A DNA stretch of 64,000 nt from Bifidobacterium polysaccharolyticum (GTDB lineage: Bacteria; Actinomycetota; Actinomycetes; Actinomycetales; Bifidobacteriaceae), in NCBI RefSeq assembly GCF_016101585.1, contig NZ_JACFQG010000002.1, positions 186,001-250,000 of the forward strand, read 5' to 3'. A model generated the notes under the pieces. That model had not been told where the DNA came from, ran no database searches, and was given only the letters and a program-made list of their open reading frames with translations. The first letter of the stretch is position 1, and every line of letters begins with the position of its first letter. This document shows positions 37,983 to 48,162 of the stretch, one piece after another. The position numbers were made by a program, and so were the translations under genes.

Positions 37983-39658
37983 TGCCCAGCCTCCTCCGAA
38001 CTGGCAGCATCCGCGTCCCCGCGCCCCAGCAGGCCCTGCCTGTCGTGGGGATCGTCGTCCACGGAGGGGTCGGCCCAGTGCCCCTGACGCCGTTCCTGCT
38101 CCATGACCTGTCGCACCGCCTGCCGGGCATCCATCATCTGGTGGTACTGGCGGCGGCGTTCGCTGTTGGTGCGGCGACGGTTGAGCCCCTGGCTCTCCTC
38201 CAGGCGCAGGTCACGACCCCGGGCCACCTGGGGGGTGCCATCCAGCATTTCGGCGCCGGCCGCCACACTCGGATCCCAGTCGAAGGCCACCGCATCGTCG
38301 CCAGGACCGATGCGGACCTCGTCACCTGGTCTGGCTCCGGCCTTGCGCAGAGCATCCTCCACACCCATCCGGGCTAGACAGTCAGCCAGATAGCCCACGG
38401 CCTCCTCGTTGTCGAAGTTGGTCTGGCGGACCCAACGCTCGGGCTTGGCTCCGCAGACCCTGAACCAGGTCTGTCCGGAACGGGTCTGATGCCGCTCAAG
38501 GGTGAAGTCCTCGGACTGGTCGCCGCTCCTGCGCCGCCGCTCCAGGGGGCGGATGACCACGCGCTCCTCCTGCCTGGCCTCTTCCCGCTGACGCAGCTGC
38601 CCGCGCAGGCGGTCCACCAGACCGGCCAAGTAGTAACCCAGTTCCTTAAGCCCCTGATGCGAGGCTGTGGAGACCACAAAGACCTTGAGACCCAGGGCCT
38701 CGAAGTCAGGCCTAACAAATTCGGCCAGTTCGCGAGCTTCCGGCAGGTCAGCCTTGTTGAGGATGATCACCCTGGGCCGCTCGGCCATGGGGATGACTCC
38801 CAGAGGAAGCTCCAGGCGGTCGGCATAATGGGAAAGCTCCTCTTCCAGGGCCCGGTAGTCGCTCATGGGGTCCCGATCAGGCTCCAAGGTGGCACAATCG
38901 ATGACGTGGGCGATAATCTCGGTACGCTCGATGTGCCGCAGAAACTCCAGCCCAAGACCCTTGCCCTGGGAGGCTCCTGGAATCAGCCCTGGCACATCGG
39001 CCATAGTAAAGCGGCTTTCCCCTGCCTGGACCACGCCCAGGTTGGGCACCAGGGTAGTGAATGGATAGTCGGCGATCTTGGGCCGGGCCGCGCTCATGGC
39101 CGCCACCAGGCTGGATTTGCCCGCGCTAGGGAAACCCACCAGGGCCACGTCGGCGATGGATTTGAGCTCCAGCACCAGGTCGCGCTCCTGCCCGGGATCC
39201 CCTAGCAACGCAAAGCCAGGAGCCCGCCTGGCCTTGGTGGCCAGGGAGCGGTTGCCCAGGCCGCCCACGCCGCCCTGGGCTGCAACGAACCGGTCTCCCA
39301 CGTGGGCCAGGTCGGCCAGTCGCTCACCAGGCTGCTTGCGCTCGCCTTGGCCCCCTTTGGCGGTGAAGACCACGGTGCCCACAGGCACCGGCAGAATCAG
39401 ATCCTGGCCGCGGCTGCCGTCCTTGTCGCCGCCCAGACCCATGGTGCCTGATTCGGCCTGGCGGTGCGGCAGGAAGCGGTAGTCCAGCAGGCTGGTGGCG
39501 TTGGCATCGGCCTGAAGAATGACCGAGCCGCCCTGGCCGCCGTCGCCTCCATCAGGCCCGGCCAGGGGCTTGTACTTCTCGCGGCGGATGGAGGACGCCC
39601 CATTGCCGCCGTCGCCACCCTTGACATGGACGGTGACCTGATCCACAAATGCGCTCAT
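37979..39658 (-). CDS. obg: GTPase Obg/CgtA
   Basis: Obg is an essential GTPase in 50S assembly and stress control. The 559 residues start with the glycine-rich Obg fold ([32 protein letters not shown]). The G domain follows: G1 [17 protein letters not shown]2 [11 protein letters not shown]3 [10 protein letters not shown] and G4 [10 protein letters not shown]. An OCT domain then appears near residues 360-455 ([31 protein letters not shown]), and a polar Arg/Gln-rich tail follows, longer than in E. coli. It lies between rpmA and proB on the same strand. Confidence 0.97.
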   Translation of the reverse strand: MSAFVDQVTVHVKGGDGGNGASSIRREKYKPLAGPDGGDGGQGGSVILQADANATSLLDYRFLPHRQAESGTMGLGGDKDGSRGQDLILPVPVGTVVFTAKGGQGERKQPGERLADLAHVGDRFVAAQGGVGGLGNRSLATKARRAPGFALLGDPGQERDLVLELKSIADVALVGFPSAGKSSLVAAMSAARPKIADYPFTTLVPNLGVVQAGESRFTMADVPGLIPGASQGKGLGLEFLRHIERTEIIAHVIDCATLEPDRDPMSDYRALEEELSHYADRLELPLGVIPMAERPRVIILNKADLPEARELAEFVRPDFEALGLKVFVVSTASHQGLKELGYYLAGLVDRLRGQLRQREEARQEERVVIRPLERRRRSGDQSEDFTLERHQTRSGQTWFRVCGAKPERWVRQTNFDNEEAVGYLADCLARMGVEDALRKAGARPGDEVRIGPGDDAVAFDWDPSVAAGAEMLDGTPQVARGRDLRLEESQGLNRRRTNSERRRQYHQMMDARQAVRQVMEQERRQGHWADPSVDDDPHDRQGLLGRGDADAASSEEAGQ

Positions 39659-39735
39659 AGGGGCCCATGGTACTCAATCCGGCCTGACATGCGGCCCCTG
39701 AGAGCTGAATGCCCTGCATCTTCATACATATATGC

Positions 39736-39767
39736 AAAAAGGCCACCCCCACGACAGGGATGGCCTT
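39736..39767 (-). terminator. Rho-independent terminator of rplU-rpmA
   Basis: AAGGCCA/TGGCCTT with a short CCC/GGG extension forms a hairpin at 39739-39767. On the minus strand it is followed by TTTTTGCATATATG. It begins 23 bases past the rpmA stop. Confidence 0.82.
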
Positions 39768-39789
39768 GGCTGATGCCAATAAAGGACAA

Positions 39790-40041
39790 TCAGGCGGTAA
39801 GCACGTCAACGACCTTGCGGTCACGCCGGTTGGCGAACCGAACGGTTCCGTCCGTCAGGGCGAAGAGGGTGTGGTCCTTGCCCAGGCCGACGTTCTGGCC
39901 AGGATGGAACTTGGTGCCACGCTGGCGAACGATGATGTTGCCGGCCACTACGGCCTCGCCGCCGAACTTCTTGACGCCCAGGTACTGTGCATTCGAATCG
40001 CGCCCGTTGCGTGAGCTGGACGCACCCTTCTTATGTGCCAT
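39790..40041 (-). CDS. rpmA: 50S ribosomal protein L27
   Basis: L27 reaches toward the peptidyl transferase centre. The 83-residue product has [47 protein letters not shown] and GRDHTLFA-like [12 protein letters not shown], all typical. It lies 32 bases after rplU. Confidence 0.98.
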   Translation of the reverse strand: MAHKKGASSSRNGRDSNAQYLGVKKFGGEAVVAGNIIVRQRGTKFHPGQNVGLGKDHTLFALTDGTVRFANRRDRKVVDVLTA

Positions 40042-40073
40042 GTCTGGTTCCTTTCCTACCTCGACCTAGGCCC

Positions 40074-40382
40074 TCAGGCGATGGCCGTGATCTTGACCAC
40101 GGTCTGCTTCTGGCGGTGGCCCTTGCGGCGCGCCACGCCGGTCTTGTTCTTGAACTTCTGGATGTTGATCTTGGGGCCCTTGGCCTCGTCATCCACGACC
40201 TCGCCCTTGACGGAGATCTTGGCCAGATCCTTGGCGGCCATGGTCACCTTGGATCCATCGACGACCAGCGCGACCGGAAACTCGACCGACTCGCCCTTCC
40301 TGGCAGCCAGACGGTTGACCGTGATCTGGTCACCGACCTCGACCTTCTCCTGATGGCCTCCGGCCTTCACAATCGCGTACAT
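40074..40382 (-). CDS. rplU: 50S ribosomal protein L21
   Basis: L21 binds 23S rRNA near L20. I start it at ATG 40382 ([20 protein letters not shown]), giving the usual 102 residues; the frame runs 36 codons upstream without homology. [19 protein letters not shown] near the C terminus is the L21 signature. Confidence 0.97.
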   Translation of the reverse strand: MYAIVKAGGHQEKVEVGDQITVNRLAARKGESVEFPVALVVDGSKVTMAAKDLAKISVKGEVVDDEAKGPKINIQKFKNKTGVARRKGHRQKQTVVKITAIA

Positions 40383-40536
40383 AGCCCTACCTTGCCTGTT
40401 GTCCAAAGCTGTATGCGCCCGGCATCCGGGTCTCGCCATGCGATTGACGGACCCGTCCAGACACCAGCTAACCAGTATAGAAGCAAACACACCGCGTCGT
40501 CAAATGTGCCTGCTCCGCCGACAAAACGAATTCAGT

Positions 40537-43191
40537 TTATGACTCCTTGGCGACATCCGCCGTCTCAGCCTGGGCATCGTCCTCGTCCGACGCCGCCTGG
40601 GCCGCCGCAGCGATCCTGGCCAACTTGGCCTTGACTGCAGGGGTCGAGCCGGTGGACAAGGTCTCCTTGGAAGAGGAGCCGTGCCCATGCTTGTTGGTCT
40701 TGACGAAGGGGTCGCCGCCCTTGACCGCGTATGGATCGGCATAGGAGGCGGAGATGGTCGGCTTGTCGTGGAGGATGAAGCCTCGGCCATGGCAGGTGGG
40801 GCACTCCTCGGAGAAGGCCTCGACCAGACCCTGGCCCACCCGCTTGCGGGTCATCTGCACCAGGCCCAGGGAGGTGACCTCGGCCACCTGGTGCTTGGTG
40901 CGGTCACGGGCCAGGCACTCGACCAAGCGGCGCAGGACCAGGTCGCGATTGGCCGGCATGACCATATCCACGTAGTCGATCATGATCATGCCGCCGATGT
41001 CGCGCAGGCGCAGCTGACGGGCGATCTCCTCGGAAGCCTCCAGGTTGCAACGGGTCACCGTCTCCTCCAGCGACTTGCCCTTGCCGATGAAGCGGCCCGT
41101 GTTCACGTCGATGGTGGTCATGGCCTCGGTGCGGTCGATGACCAGGGAGCCGCCGGAGGGCAGGTAGACCTGGCGCTCCATGCCCTTGCGCAGTTGGCTG
41201 TCGATGCTCCAGCGATCGAAAACATCCTTGCCCTGGTGCTCGGCCGGGTCCCAGTGCTCAAGTTTCTCCTCCAGGTCGGGGGCCATGGTCTCCAGGTAGT
41301 TGCGGACCCTCTCGTAGACCCCCTCGCCCTGGACCACCAGCTTGGCGAAGTCGTCGTTGAAGATGTCTCGAACCACGCGGATAGCCACGTCCGGCTCGCC
41401 CTGCAGAAGCTTGGGACGCTTGCCGTGCAGGAACTCCTTGCGCTTGTCCTCGATCTTGCCCCACTGACGCTGCAGGTTCTCCAGGTCCTTGGTCAGGGCC
41501 TCCTCGCTGGCCCCCTCTGCCGCGGTGCGAATGATGACGCCCATGTCCTTGGGGGCCACCTTGGAGACGATGCTCTTGAGACGGGAACGCTCGCGGTCGG
41601 GCAGCTTGCGGCTGACGCCGGTCATGCCGCCCGAGGGCACCAGGACCAGGAAGCGGCCGGCCAGCGTGACCTGCGAGGTCAGCCGTGCACCCTTGTGGCC
41701 AATGGGGTCCTTGGTGACCTGGACCAGCACAGGGTCGCCGGATTTGAAGGCCAGTTCGATCCGGCGGGGCTGGCCCTCCAGACGGGTGGAGTCCCAGTTG
41801 ACCTCGCCGGCATAGAGCACGCCGTTGCGGGCCTGGCCGATGTCCACGAAGGCGGCCTCCATGCTGGGCAGGACGTTCTGAACCCGGCCCAGGTAGATGT
41901 TGCCTACGGTGGAGACCTCCTGGATGTCGGAGACGTAATGCTCGACCAGGATGTCATCCTCGATGACCGAAATCTGGGTGTGGTGCTCCTTTTCGCGCAC
42001 CACCATCAGACGGTTGACATTTTCGCGGCGGGCCAGGAAGTCCTGCTCGACCAGTTGGGACTGACGCGAGCGTTCGCGGCGGTTGTCCCGCCGGCGCTGC
42101 TTTTTGGCCTCCAAGCGGGTGGAGCCCTCCACGTCGGTGATCTCGTCAATATATTGCTGTTTGCGCGAGCGGCGGGTACTGGGCTCCTCTGACTCGCCCT
42201 CAGCGGACTTGGAGCCTCTGCGACGGCGGCGGCGACGAGTCAGCGGGGCCTCGTCCTCGTCATCCTTGTCCTTCTCCTGCTCGTGCCCGCGACGGTGGCG
42301 AGTGGAAACGGACTTGTCAGAGCCCTCATCATCGCTCTTGGCACGGCGGCGGCGACGAGTGCGAGTGCCGGACTCATTCTGGTCCTCGTCAACCACGAAG
42401 GTTATGCCCTCGTGATCCAGATCCTCCTCGATGCGCTCCACCTCGTCGGCGGCCCTGCGCTCCTCGGCATTGAGCCTGCGGGAACGGCGTGAACCGCCCT
42501 CCGAGGTGCTCCTGGATTTGCTTCGGCGGGAGGGCTTGGATGACTGTTCGGCATCCTCGTCCTCCTCATCCCGTTCGTCGCGCTCATTCTGCTCAGGCCT
42601 GGAGACGGGTATAACGGGCTCCTGGAAGAGCAACGACGTCATAGGACGGGGACGGGCGGTGCGGGCGGCACGCGGACGCTCATCCTGCTCCTCAGTCTTC
42701 CGGTCTGTCCTCTGGCTGAGCCCCGATGTCAGAGCCTCCACAGCCTCAAGGGCACGTTCCTGACGGTCTTGATCAGGTTCGCCCTCCTGGGCATGCTCCT
42801 CGGTGCGTCGGCGGGCAGTAGTACGGCTGCGACGACGAGTAGTCGTCCTGGCCGGCTTGGACTCGCTCTCGTCTTCCTGGGCATCCTGGCTGGAATGGTC
42901 CTGCACGCTCTGATCGGCAGCCTGATCCTCCTTGGGCTTGCGGGTGCGGCGGCGACGGGTGGCGGAGGGCTTGGACTCGTCCTCCTCCTCCTTGGCCTTG
43001 CGGGAGGTCTTGCGCTTCTCGGCCTCGACCTTCACAGGCACGTCGGCACCGGCCGCGCCGGCCACCCTGACCACACGCCGTCCGGAGCGGCGACGAGTGC
43101 CGGAACTTGCAGTCTCTTCAACCTGCCGCCCCTGCCCATCACTGATGGCGGACCGATTATCCTTGGTATCCTCATTCGTATTTTCGGGCAC
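40537..43191 (-). CDS. rne: Ribonuclease E/G with long charged N-terminal extension
   Basis: RNase E/G cuts single-stranded RNA and leads mRNA decay and rRNA maturation. The catalytic part begins near residue 410: S1-like domain (VGNIYLGRVQNVLPSMEAAFVDIG), the RNase H/DNase I-like region with TTIDVNTGRFIGKG, and the zinc link CPTCHGRG near residue 800. It is preceded by some 390 residues dominated by Arg, Glu, Ser and Asp repeats (TRRRSR, RRRRRRGSK) and followed by only about 75 residues. I use GTG 43191 as start (VPENTNEDTK, 884 residues) because AAGGAG lies four bases upstream. A GTG at 43248 would add 19 residues but has no good ribosome site. It stands alone between rplU and dapE. Confidence 0.93.
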   Translation of the reverse strand: MPENTNEDTKDNRSAISDGQGRQVEETASSGTRRRSGRRVVRVAGAAGADVPVKVEAEKRKTSRKAKEEEDESKPSATRRRRTRKPKEDQAADQSVQDHSSQDAQEDESESKPARTTTRRRSRTTARRRTEEHAQEGEPDQDRQERALEAVEALTSGLSQRTDRKTEEQDERPRAARTARPRPMTSLLFQEPVIPVSRPEQNERDERDEEDEDAEQSSKPSRRSKSRSTSEGGSRRSRRLNAEERRAADEVERIEEDLDHEGITFVVDEDQNESGTRTRRRRRAKSDDEGSDKSVSTRHRRGHEQEKDKDDEDEAPLTRRRRRRRGSKSAEGESEEPSTRRSRKQQYIDEITDVEGSTRLEAKKQRRRDNRRERSRQSQLVEQDFLARRENVNRLMVVREKEHHTQISVIEDDILVEHYVSDIQEVSTVGNIYLGRVQNVLPSMEAAFVDIGQARNGVLYAGEVNWDSTRLEGQPRRIELAFKSGDPVLVQVTKDPIGHKGARLTSQVTLAGRFLVLVPSGGMTGVSRKLPDRERSRLKSIVSKVAPKDMGVIIRTAAEGASEEALTKDLENLQRQWGKIEDKRKEFLHGKRPKLLQGEPDVAIRVVRDIFNDDFAKLVVQGEGVYERVRNYLETMAPDLEEKLEHWDPAEHQGKDVFDRWSIDSQLRKGMERQVYLPSGGSLVIDRTEAMTTIDVNTGRFIGKGKSLEETVTRCNLEASEEIARQLRLRDIGGMIMIDYVDMVMPANRDLVLRRLVECLARDRTKHQVAEVTSLGLVQMTRKRVGQGLVEAFSEECPTCHGRGFILHDKPTISASYADPYAVKGGDPFVKTNKHGHGSSSKETLSTGSTPAVKAKLARIAAAAQAASDEDDAQAETADVAKES

Positions 43192-43427
43192 AATGCTCCT
43201 TGCGGCACGCCGCCTCGCGCCGCTCTCACGGTCCCGATCCGTCCTCACGCTGCACTCTCACTGCAACCGCGCACCTGCGTACGCCCGATCGAAACGCCTT
43301 GGCAAAAAGTCTTCCTGACGCAGGCGGACACCGACGCCCACACGGGTCACTGGGTCTCCGTCCGGGGGGATCAACGCCTACGCTGCAAGTGGTCAGGCAG
43401 AACCACCGCCATCTAGTATGTCACAGA

Positions 43428-44657
43428 TCAGCGGTCTTCAGGTCCATTGAGCCACTCGACCAGTATTGCTTCCAGCCGGACCAGGTCATCCAGGGGCACC
43501 TGTTCGTCGGCCTTGTGGGCCAGTAGGGGGTCCCCTGCGCCCAGGTTGACGGCTGGTAGGCCAAGGGCTGAAAATCGGGCCACATCTGTCCACCCCAGCT
43601 TGGCACGAGGCTGCTGGCCCGTGGTCCGGGCAACCAGGTCCGCCAGTGAACTCGCCCAGGGCGAATCCAGTCCAGGACGGGCCGCTGGCGATTCGTCGCA
43701 CATGCGTACCGAGAACCCCTGGAAGACCCCGCCGCGGGCCATATGCTCGCCATTGCCCAGCTCAGCGCCTGTCCCTTGCCCCATCATCAGTTCCTTGGCC
43801 TGGGCCAGACTCTTGTCGGGGGCGAACCGGTAGTTGACATGCACCCGGCAGCGGTCGGGAATGACGTTGGTGCCCAGGCCGCCCTCGATCATGGTGGCGT
43901 TGAGCCCCTCCCGATAGTCCAGGCCGTCCACCCGCACCGTGGCCGGACGGTACTGCTCCAGCCGATCCAGAATGGGCGCGGCCGCGTGGATGGCATTGCT
44001 ACCCATCCAGGCCCGGGCGGAGTGGGCCGCCGTGCCGTGGGTGATCAGGTCGAAGCGCATGGTTCCATTGCAGCCGGCCTCGATGGTGCAGTCGGTTGGC
44101 TCGCCGATGATGGCGAAATCACCTTGCACCCAGTCAGGGTGGGCGGCCACCACCCGGCCCAGCCCGTTCAGATCGGCCTGGACCTCCTCATGGTCGTAGA
44201 AGACGAAGGTCAGGTCATAGACCGGCTCCTGCAGGGTGAGCGCCAGGTGAAGAAAGACGGCATCCGAGGCCTTCATGTCGGCGGAGCCCCTGCCGTACAG
44301 CACCCGGGATCCAGGGTGGGTGGCGGCCAGGTCGGCGCGGATGTCCGGGTCGCCGGGCTCCAGCCAGCGCGGGGGGAGGTTCCCATCCACGGGCACGGTG
44401 TCCAGATGCCCGGCAAGAACGATGCGGTGGGGACGGCCCAGCTGGGTGGAGGCCACGACCGTATCTCCCAACCGTTGGACCAAGAGGTCGGCTCGTGAGG
44501 ACAGGGCCCTCTGTACGGCATCAGCCAGGGCGCCCTCCTGGCCGCTGATCGAAGGCAGGGCGGTCATGGACTCCAGTATCCTTGCCAAGGACTGGGCAGG
44601 TTCAACCCCCCGGGTGCCGGCGAGAAGATCAATATCCGTCTGTGTGTTCTTGGCCAT
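43428..44657 (-). CDS. dapE: Succinyl-diaminopimelate desuccinylase
   Basis: DapE removes succinate from N-succinyl-LL-diaminopimelate in the lysine and cell-wall pathway. It is an M20-type zinc hydrolase: VLAGHLDTVPVDG (first metal His/Asp), YGRGSADMKASDAV, VFYDHEEVQAD (catalytic Glu-Glu) and IGEPTDCTIEAGCNG, with a dimerisation lid between. The 409-residue length is near the family's 375-400. The actinobacterial form cannot be told from related M20 peptidases with certainty, but lysA for the later step is also in this window. Confidence 0.87.
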   Translation of the reverse strand: MAKNTQTDIDLLAGTRGVEPAQSLARILESMTALPSISGQEGALADAVQRALSSRADLLVQRLGDTVVASTQLGRPHRIVLAGHLDTVPVDGNLPPRWLEPGDPDIRADLAATHPGSRVLYGRGSADMKASDAVFLHLALTLQEPVYDLTFVFYDHEEVQADLNGLGRVVAAHPDWVQGDFAIIGEPTDCTIEAGCNGTMRFDLITHGTAAHSARAWMGSNAIHAAAPILDRLEQYRPATVRVDGLDYREGLNATMIEGGLGTNVIPDRCRVHVNYRFAPDKSLAQAKELMMGQGTGAELGNGEHMARGGVFQGFSVRMCDESPAARPGLDSPWASSLADLVARTTGQQPRAKLGWTDVARFSALGLPAVNLGAGDPLLAHKADEQVPLDDLVRLEAILVEWLNGPEDR

Positions 44658-44800
44658 AGTGCCATGCTAGCGGGCCGGGAATCGCAGATGGACCTGCAGC
44701 CGCAAGCATGAGGTCCTGGTGGCACAATGGGGGCGACGGAAGCGGTGGCACTCCGCCTGGGAGGCCGCCGTCCACCATGCGAGACGAGGAGGATGCCGGA

Positions 44801-45745
44801 GTGCCTGGACTGCTCAGCGCCATGGAGGGGTTCTTCATCATCGGCGTGGTCATCGCCGTGGGCTATGTGGCCGCCCGCTTCCATGTAGGCGGTCCCACAG
44901 CCCAGCTGGTACTGAACAAGTACTCATTCTTTGTGTCAACGCCCTGCCTGATGTTCGCCATCCTCTCCAAGCAGAAGCTGTCGGTAATCTTCCACCCCAG
45001 CATCATCGTGGCCTTCCTGTCGGCGGCGGCCGTGGGTCTGCTTTTCGTGGCCCTGAATGCGACCAGCTTCCACCTGCCGGCCGCCGAAGCCACCATCGGC
45101 GCTCTCGACTCCCTGTATTTGAACTCCAATAACATCGGGTTGCCTGTAGCCACCTATATTCTGGGCAATCCCACACTGGTGGCCCCTATCCTGGTCATGC
45201 AACAGGCCCTCTTCACCCCAATCGGGCTGACCGTTCTGGACGCGACCACCTCTGGCAAGCTTTCGGTCAAGACCATCCTCAAACAGCCCCTGAAGCAGCC
45301 GATCCTCATCGGCTCCATAGGCGGCATAGTGATATCGGCCATTAGCGCCCAGGCCGGCCATTTCGTCATCCCTGACTTCGTCTACAAGCCCATCGACATG
45401 ATTGGGCAGTCGGCCGTGCCCATGATCCTCATGGCCTTCGGCATGTCCCTCCGGGGTTCGCGACCCATGGGCCGGGGCACTGACCGTCGTGCCACCCTTT
45501 GTGCGGTGATCCTGAAGAATCTGGTCATGCCGATGATCGCCTACCTGCTGGCCCGGTTCATGATGGGCTTCAGCGGGGCGGAGCTGTACGGGTGCGTGGT
45601 TCTGGCGGCCCTGCCCACCGGCCAGAACGTCTACAACTACGCCGCCCGCTACGAGGTGGGAACCACCTTCGCCAGGGACGGCATCCTGTTGAGCACGATC
45701 ACCTCGCCCGTGATCATCGCTCTGGTTGCTCTGCTCCTGAGCTGA
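44801..45745 (+). CDS. AEC-family (auxin efflux carrier-like) transporter
   Basis: Ten predicted membrane segments in 314 residues, in two halves of five, mark the AEC/bile-acid superfamily. Typical parts are NKYSFFVSTPCLMFAILSK, LNSNNIGLPVATYILGN (the crossover region) and VVLAALPTGQNVYNYAARY near the end. Bacterial members carry malate, other organic acids or amino acids; the substrate here is unknown. I chose GTG 44801 because GAGGAGG lies eight bases upstream. The gene is divergent from dapE. Confidence 0.85.
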   Translation: MPGLLSAMEGFFIIGVVIAVGYVAARFHVGGPTAQLVLNKYSFFVSTPCLMFAILSKQKLSVIFHPSIIVAFLSAAAVGLLFVALNATSFHLPAAEATIGALDSLYLNSNNIGLPVATYILGNPTLVAPILVMQQALFTPIGLTVLDATTSGKLSVKTILKQPLKQPILIGSIGGIVISAISAQAGHFVIPDFVYKPIDMIGQSAVPMILMAFGMSLRGSRPMGRGTDRRATLCAVILKNLVMPMIAYLLARFMMGFSGAELYGCVVLAALPTGQNVYNYAARYEVGTTFARDGILLSTITSPVIIALVALLLS

Positions 45746-45767
45746 TGCGCCCAGGCAGGCTGCCTAC

Positions 45768-47117
45768 TCAGCCTTCGGCTGCCAGAACCTCCAAGCGTTG
45801 CCTGAAGTGCGGCCAGTCCTGTCCGAAGGCCTTCAGAAGGGGCAGGTCCGCGACCTTGTCCAGGTCCACCCATTCCAGGGCAATGCTCTCATCGTCATTC
45901 ATGCGGGGATCGACTTGGTGGCCGGAACGCTCGAAGGCCAGTATGGTCGTGTAACCCCAGGGGCCGTGGTCCTCCAGGTAGGAGCCCACCACCTGAATGT
46001 CCTCCGGGCGGATGTTGGCTTCCTCATAGCTCTCGCGCAGGCCGCCCTCCAAGGGATTTTCCCCGTCGGATATGGCGCCGCCCGGCACACCCCAGGTGCC
46101 GCCCTCAGCGCTCCAGCGGGCCCGATGCTGCAGAAGCACACTGACCGGCACACCTGTACGGGCATCACGCCGGGCCAACAAAACGCCGGCAGCCCCGTTG
46201 AGCCCCCAGTGCCGCTTGCCGCAGGCGCAGTCCACCCACCCGTCGCCAGGCTGATGGACGTTCTCCACGGGAGCGACCATTCCCTCAGGGCCACGCGTCG
46301 ATCTGGCGGTCTGCTGCCGCTTGGGCATGACTCGTTCGGCCCACAGGTCAGGCCAGGAGACGCCCAGCTCCTGGGCCAGGGCGCGCAGGGTGGGCATACT
46401 CAATCCCATCACTCCACTGGGATCACCCTCGATGCCCTGGATGAAGGCGCTGCCCAATCCCTCCAAGGTGAAGGATCCAGCCACCTCAAGGGGTTCGCCT
46501 GTGGCTACATAGGCCTGCATGGATGCCCGGTCATAGTCTCCGAAGGTCACTTGAGCACTGCTGACCGCCCGGACCTTTCGTCCGGTGGCCAGATCGATCA
46601 GACAGTGACCGGTGACCAGGGTACCTGTTTGGCCACGCATGGCCATCAACCGCTCCATAGCATGTTCTGGCTTGTGAGGCTTGCCCATGACAGCCCCGTC
46701 CATACTGAACAGCGAGTCACACCCCAACAGGAGGGGCCCGCGTCCGGCGCCGATCATCCCGCCCCAGGCCCCAATGACCTGGCTCATGGGATCCCGGGAG
46801 GATGCACCTGAATCACCCTGGCTCAGAGGCCTGAACGTGACCAGATCGCCCCGGGATCGTCTTTCGGCATCCTTCACGGCATCCAAGGTCGCTTGGACAG
46901 CCGAAGCCTTGGCCTCAGCCAAGACGCTGACCCGTTCGCGCACATCCAGGTCATCCAGGCGACAACCCAGTTTACGGGCCCGTTCAGCCAGCACAGCCGG
47001 CTCATCGACCTTTGAGGGTCGAATGATGGGGTCAATGCCGGCCTGGACCAGAAGCCGCCGCCTGGATGGAGAGGATGATGCCAGGATCAGCGGGATATGC
47101 CTGTCTTCAGTGTTCAC
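45768..47117 (-). CDS. Maf-type nucleotide pyrophosphatase fused to Nudix hydrolase
   Basis: Residues 1 to about 260 form a Maf domain (LILASSSPSRRRLLVQAGI, GCDSLFSMDGAVMGKPH, EVAGSFTLEGLGSAFIQGIEGDPSGVMGL) and residues about 290-449 a Nudix domain. The latter has CACGKRHWGLNGAAGVLLAR and the box GGAISDGENPLEGGLRESYEEANI, in which the last glycine is Asn. Maf enzymes hydrolyse noncanonical or methylated nucleoside triphosphates, and Nudix enzymes hydrolyse nucleotide diphosphate linkages, so the fusion looks like a nucleotide-pool cleaner. The Maf half holds an insertion of about 30 residues before GCDSL. GTG 47117 overlaps the thrB end by 11 bases; a longer frame to 47291 has no homology. 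It closes the argS-lysA-hom-thrB operon. Confidence 0.88.
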   Translation of the reverse strand: MNTEDRHIPLILASSSPSRRRLLVQAGIDPIIRPSKVDEPAVLAERARKLGCRLDDLDVRERVSVLAEAKASAVQATLDAVKDAERRSRGDLVTFRPLSQGDSGASSRDPMSQVIGAWGGMIGAGRGPLLLGCDSLFSMDGAVMGKPHKPEHAMERLMAMRGQTGTLVTGHCLIDLATGRKVRAVSSAQVTFGDYDRASMQAYVATGEPLEVAGSFTLEGLGSAFIQGIEGDPSGVMGLSMPTLRALAQELGVSWPDLWAERVMPKRQQTARSTRGPEGMVAPVENVHQPGDGWVDCACGKRHWGLNGAAGVLLARRDARTGVPVSVLLQHRARWSAEGGTWGVPGGAISDGENPLEGGLRESYEEANIRPEDIQVVGSYLEDHGPWGYTTILAFERSGHQVDPRMNDDESIALEWVDLDKVADLPLLKAFGQDWPHFRQRLEVLAAEG

Positions 47118-48162
47118 GATTGCCTTCCTGGTCCCGTTCCACCTGGACCCCCTGGCAGTCCACGTCCAAGGACAGGATCCGCCAGCGACCGGAATCCAGA
47201 TAGTCCCTGGCAAGGGTCCGCAACTCATTTTCGGCATCCCCGTAGTGCAGGACGATAATGCAGGGTCCAGCCCCAGAGACGGCCGCCGCATAGCCCTGAC
47301 GACGAAGGAGCTGCAGGAGCTTGGTGGAGGACGGCATGAGCCCGGCCCGGTATGGCTGATGGAGTCGATCCTGGGTAGCTACAAAGAGCAAGGAGTTAGC
47401 TTCGGCAGCCTGCCCGATCGTCTCGGTCCCCAGGTCATCTAGTGACCCTGGGTTCAGAGCGCCGGGAATCAGGGCCGCCCGAGAAAGGTTGTGGACGGCA
47501 TCCGCGTAAGGCACCCTGTTGGGCAGGGCCTGTCGGGCCTTCTGTGTGGACAGATGGGCGCCGGGAATGAAAACCGTGGCCTTGATGGCCGGGTCCACCT
47601 TGTAGCGCAGGGTATGGTAGCCGCCTTCCAAGGGCGCGCCCCCGGCTATGGGCAGGGAACCCACCCCCTCGCCAGTGGCCAAATCATAGGAGACGGTCAG
47701 TCCCCCGTAAACGGCAGGCGCCACGTTGTCGGGATGCCCCTCGATCTGGGCAGCCAGTGCAAATACGGCATCACGGCGCAAGGGACCGGCGTGGGCGAAG
47801 GCAGCAGCAGCCGCAATCCCGGCCACGATGGCCTCAGCGCTGGATCCCAACCCCCTGGCCTGGGGGATACGATTGACGGCTCTCATAATGAAGCCGAACC
47901 GTGGCAGTCCAAAGACCTGGCAGGCCCGCCGGAATGCGGAAACAACCAGGTGGGTCTCGTCTCGGGGCAGGGTCCGCTCTCCCTCGCCTTTGATGACGAC
48001 ATAGGCGGTGGTGTCGCCCGGGTCAACGGAACGGGTGAAGACGATCTCGTCATGGTAGTTCAGCGCCAGACCGACTGCATCGAAACCCGAACCCAGGTTG
48101 GCGCTGGTGGCTGGCACACGCACCCGGACAGTAGATGGGCCCTCTGTGGCAACGGTCATCAT
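47107..48162 (-). CDS. thrB: Homoserine kinase
   Basis: ThrB phosphorylates homoserine on the way to threonine. It is a GHMP kinase of 351 residues from ATG 48162: RVRVPATSANLGSGFDAVGLAL, the ATP loop QARGLGSSAEAIVAGIAAA, EGHPDNVAPAVYGG and the C-terminal AAVSGAGPCIIVL. The start overlaps the hom stop as ATGA, and both act one after the other. A longer frame to 48264 lies inside hom and is not used. Confidence 0.96.
   Translation of the reverse strand: MMTVATEGPSTVRVRVPATSANLGSGFDAVGLALNYHDEIVFTRSVDPGDTTAYVVIKGEGERTLPRDETHLVVSAFRRACQVFGLPRFGFIMRAVNRIPQARGLGSSAEAIVAGIAAAAAFAHAGPLRRDAVFALAAQIEGHPDNVAPAVYGGLTVSYDLATGEGVGSLPIAGGAPLEGGYHTLRYKVDPAIKATVFIPGAHLSTQKARQALPNRVPYADAVHNLSRAALIPGALNPGSLDDLGTETIGQAAEANSLLFVATQDRLHQPYRAGLMPSSTKLLQLLRRQGYAAAVSGAGPCIIVLHYGDAENELRTLARDYLDSGRWRILSLDVDCQGVQVERDQEGNREH

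Noticed and set aside
40681..42192. Rightward 503-codon frame over the RNase E gene
   Set aside because: Antisense to a clear RNase E/G catalytic domain.
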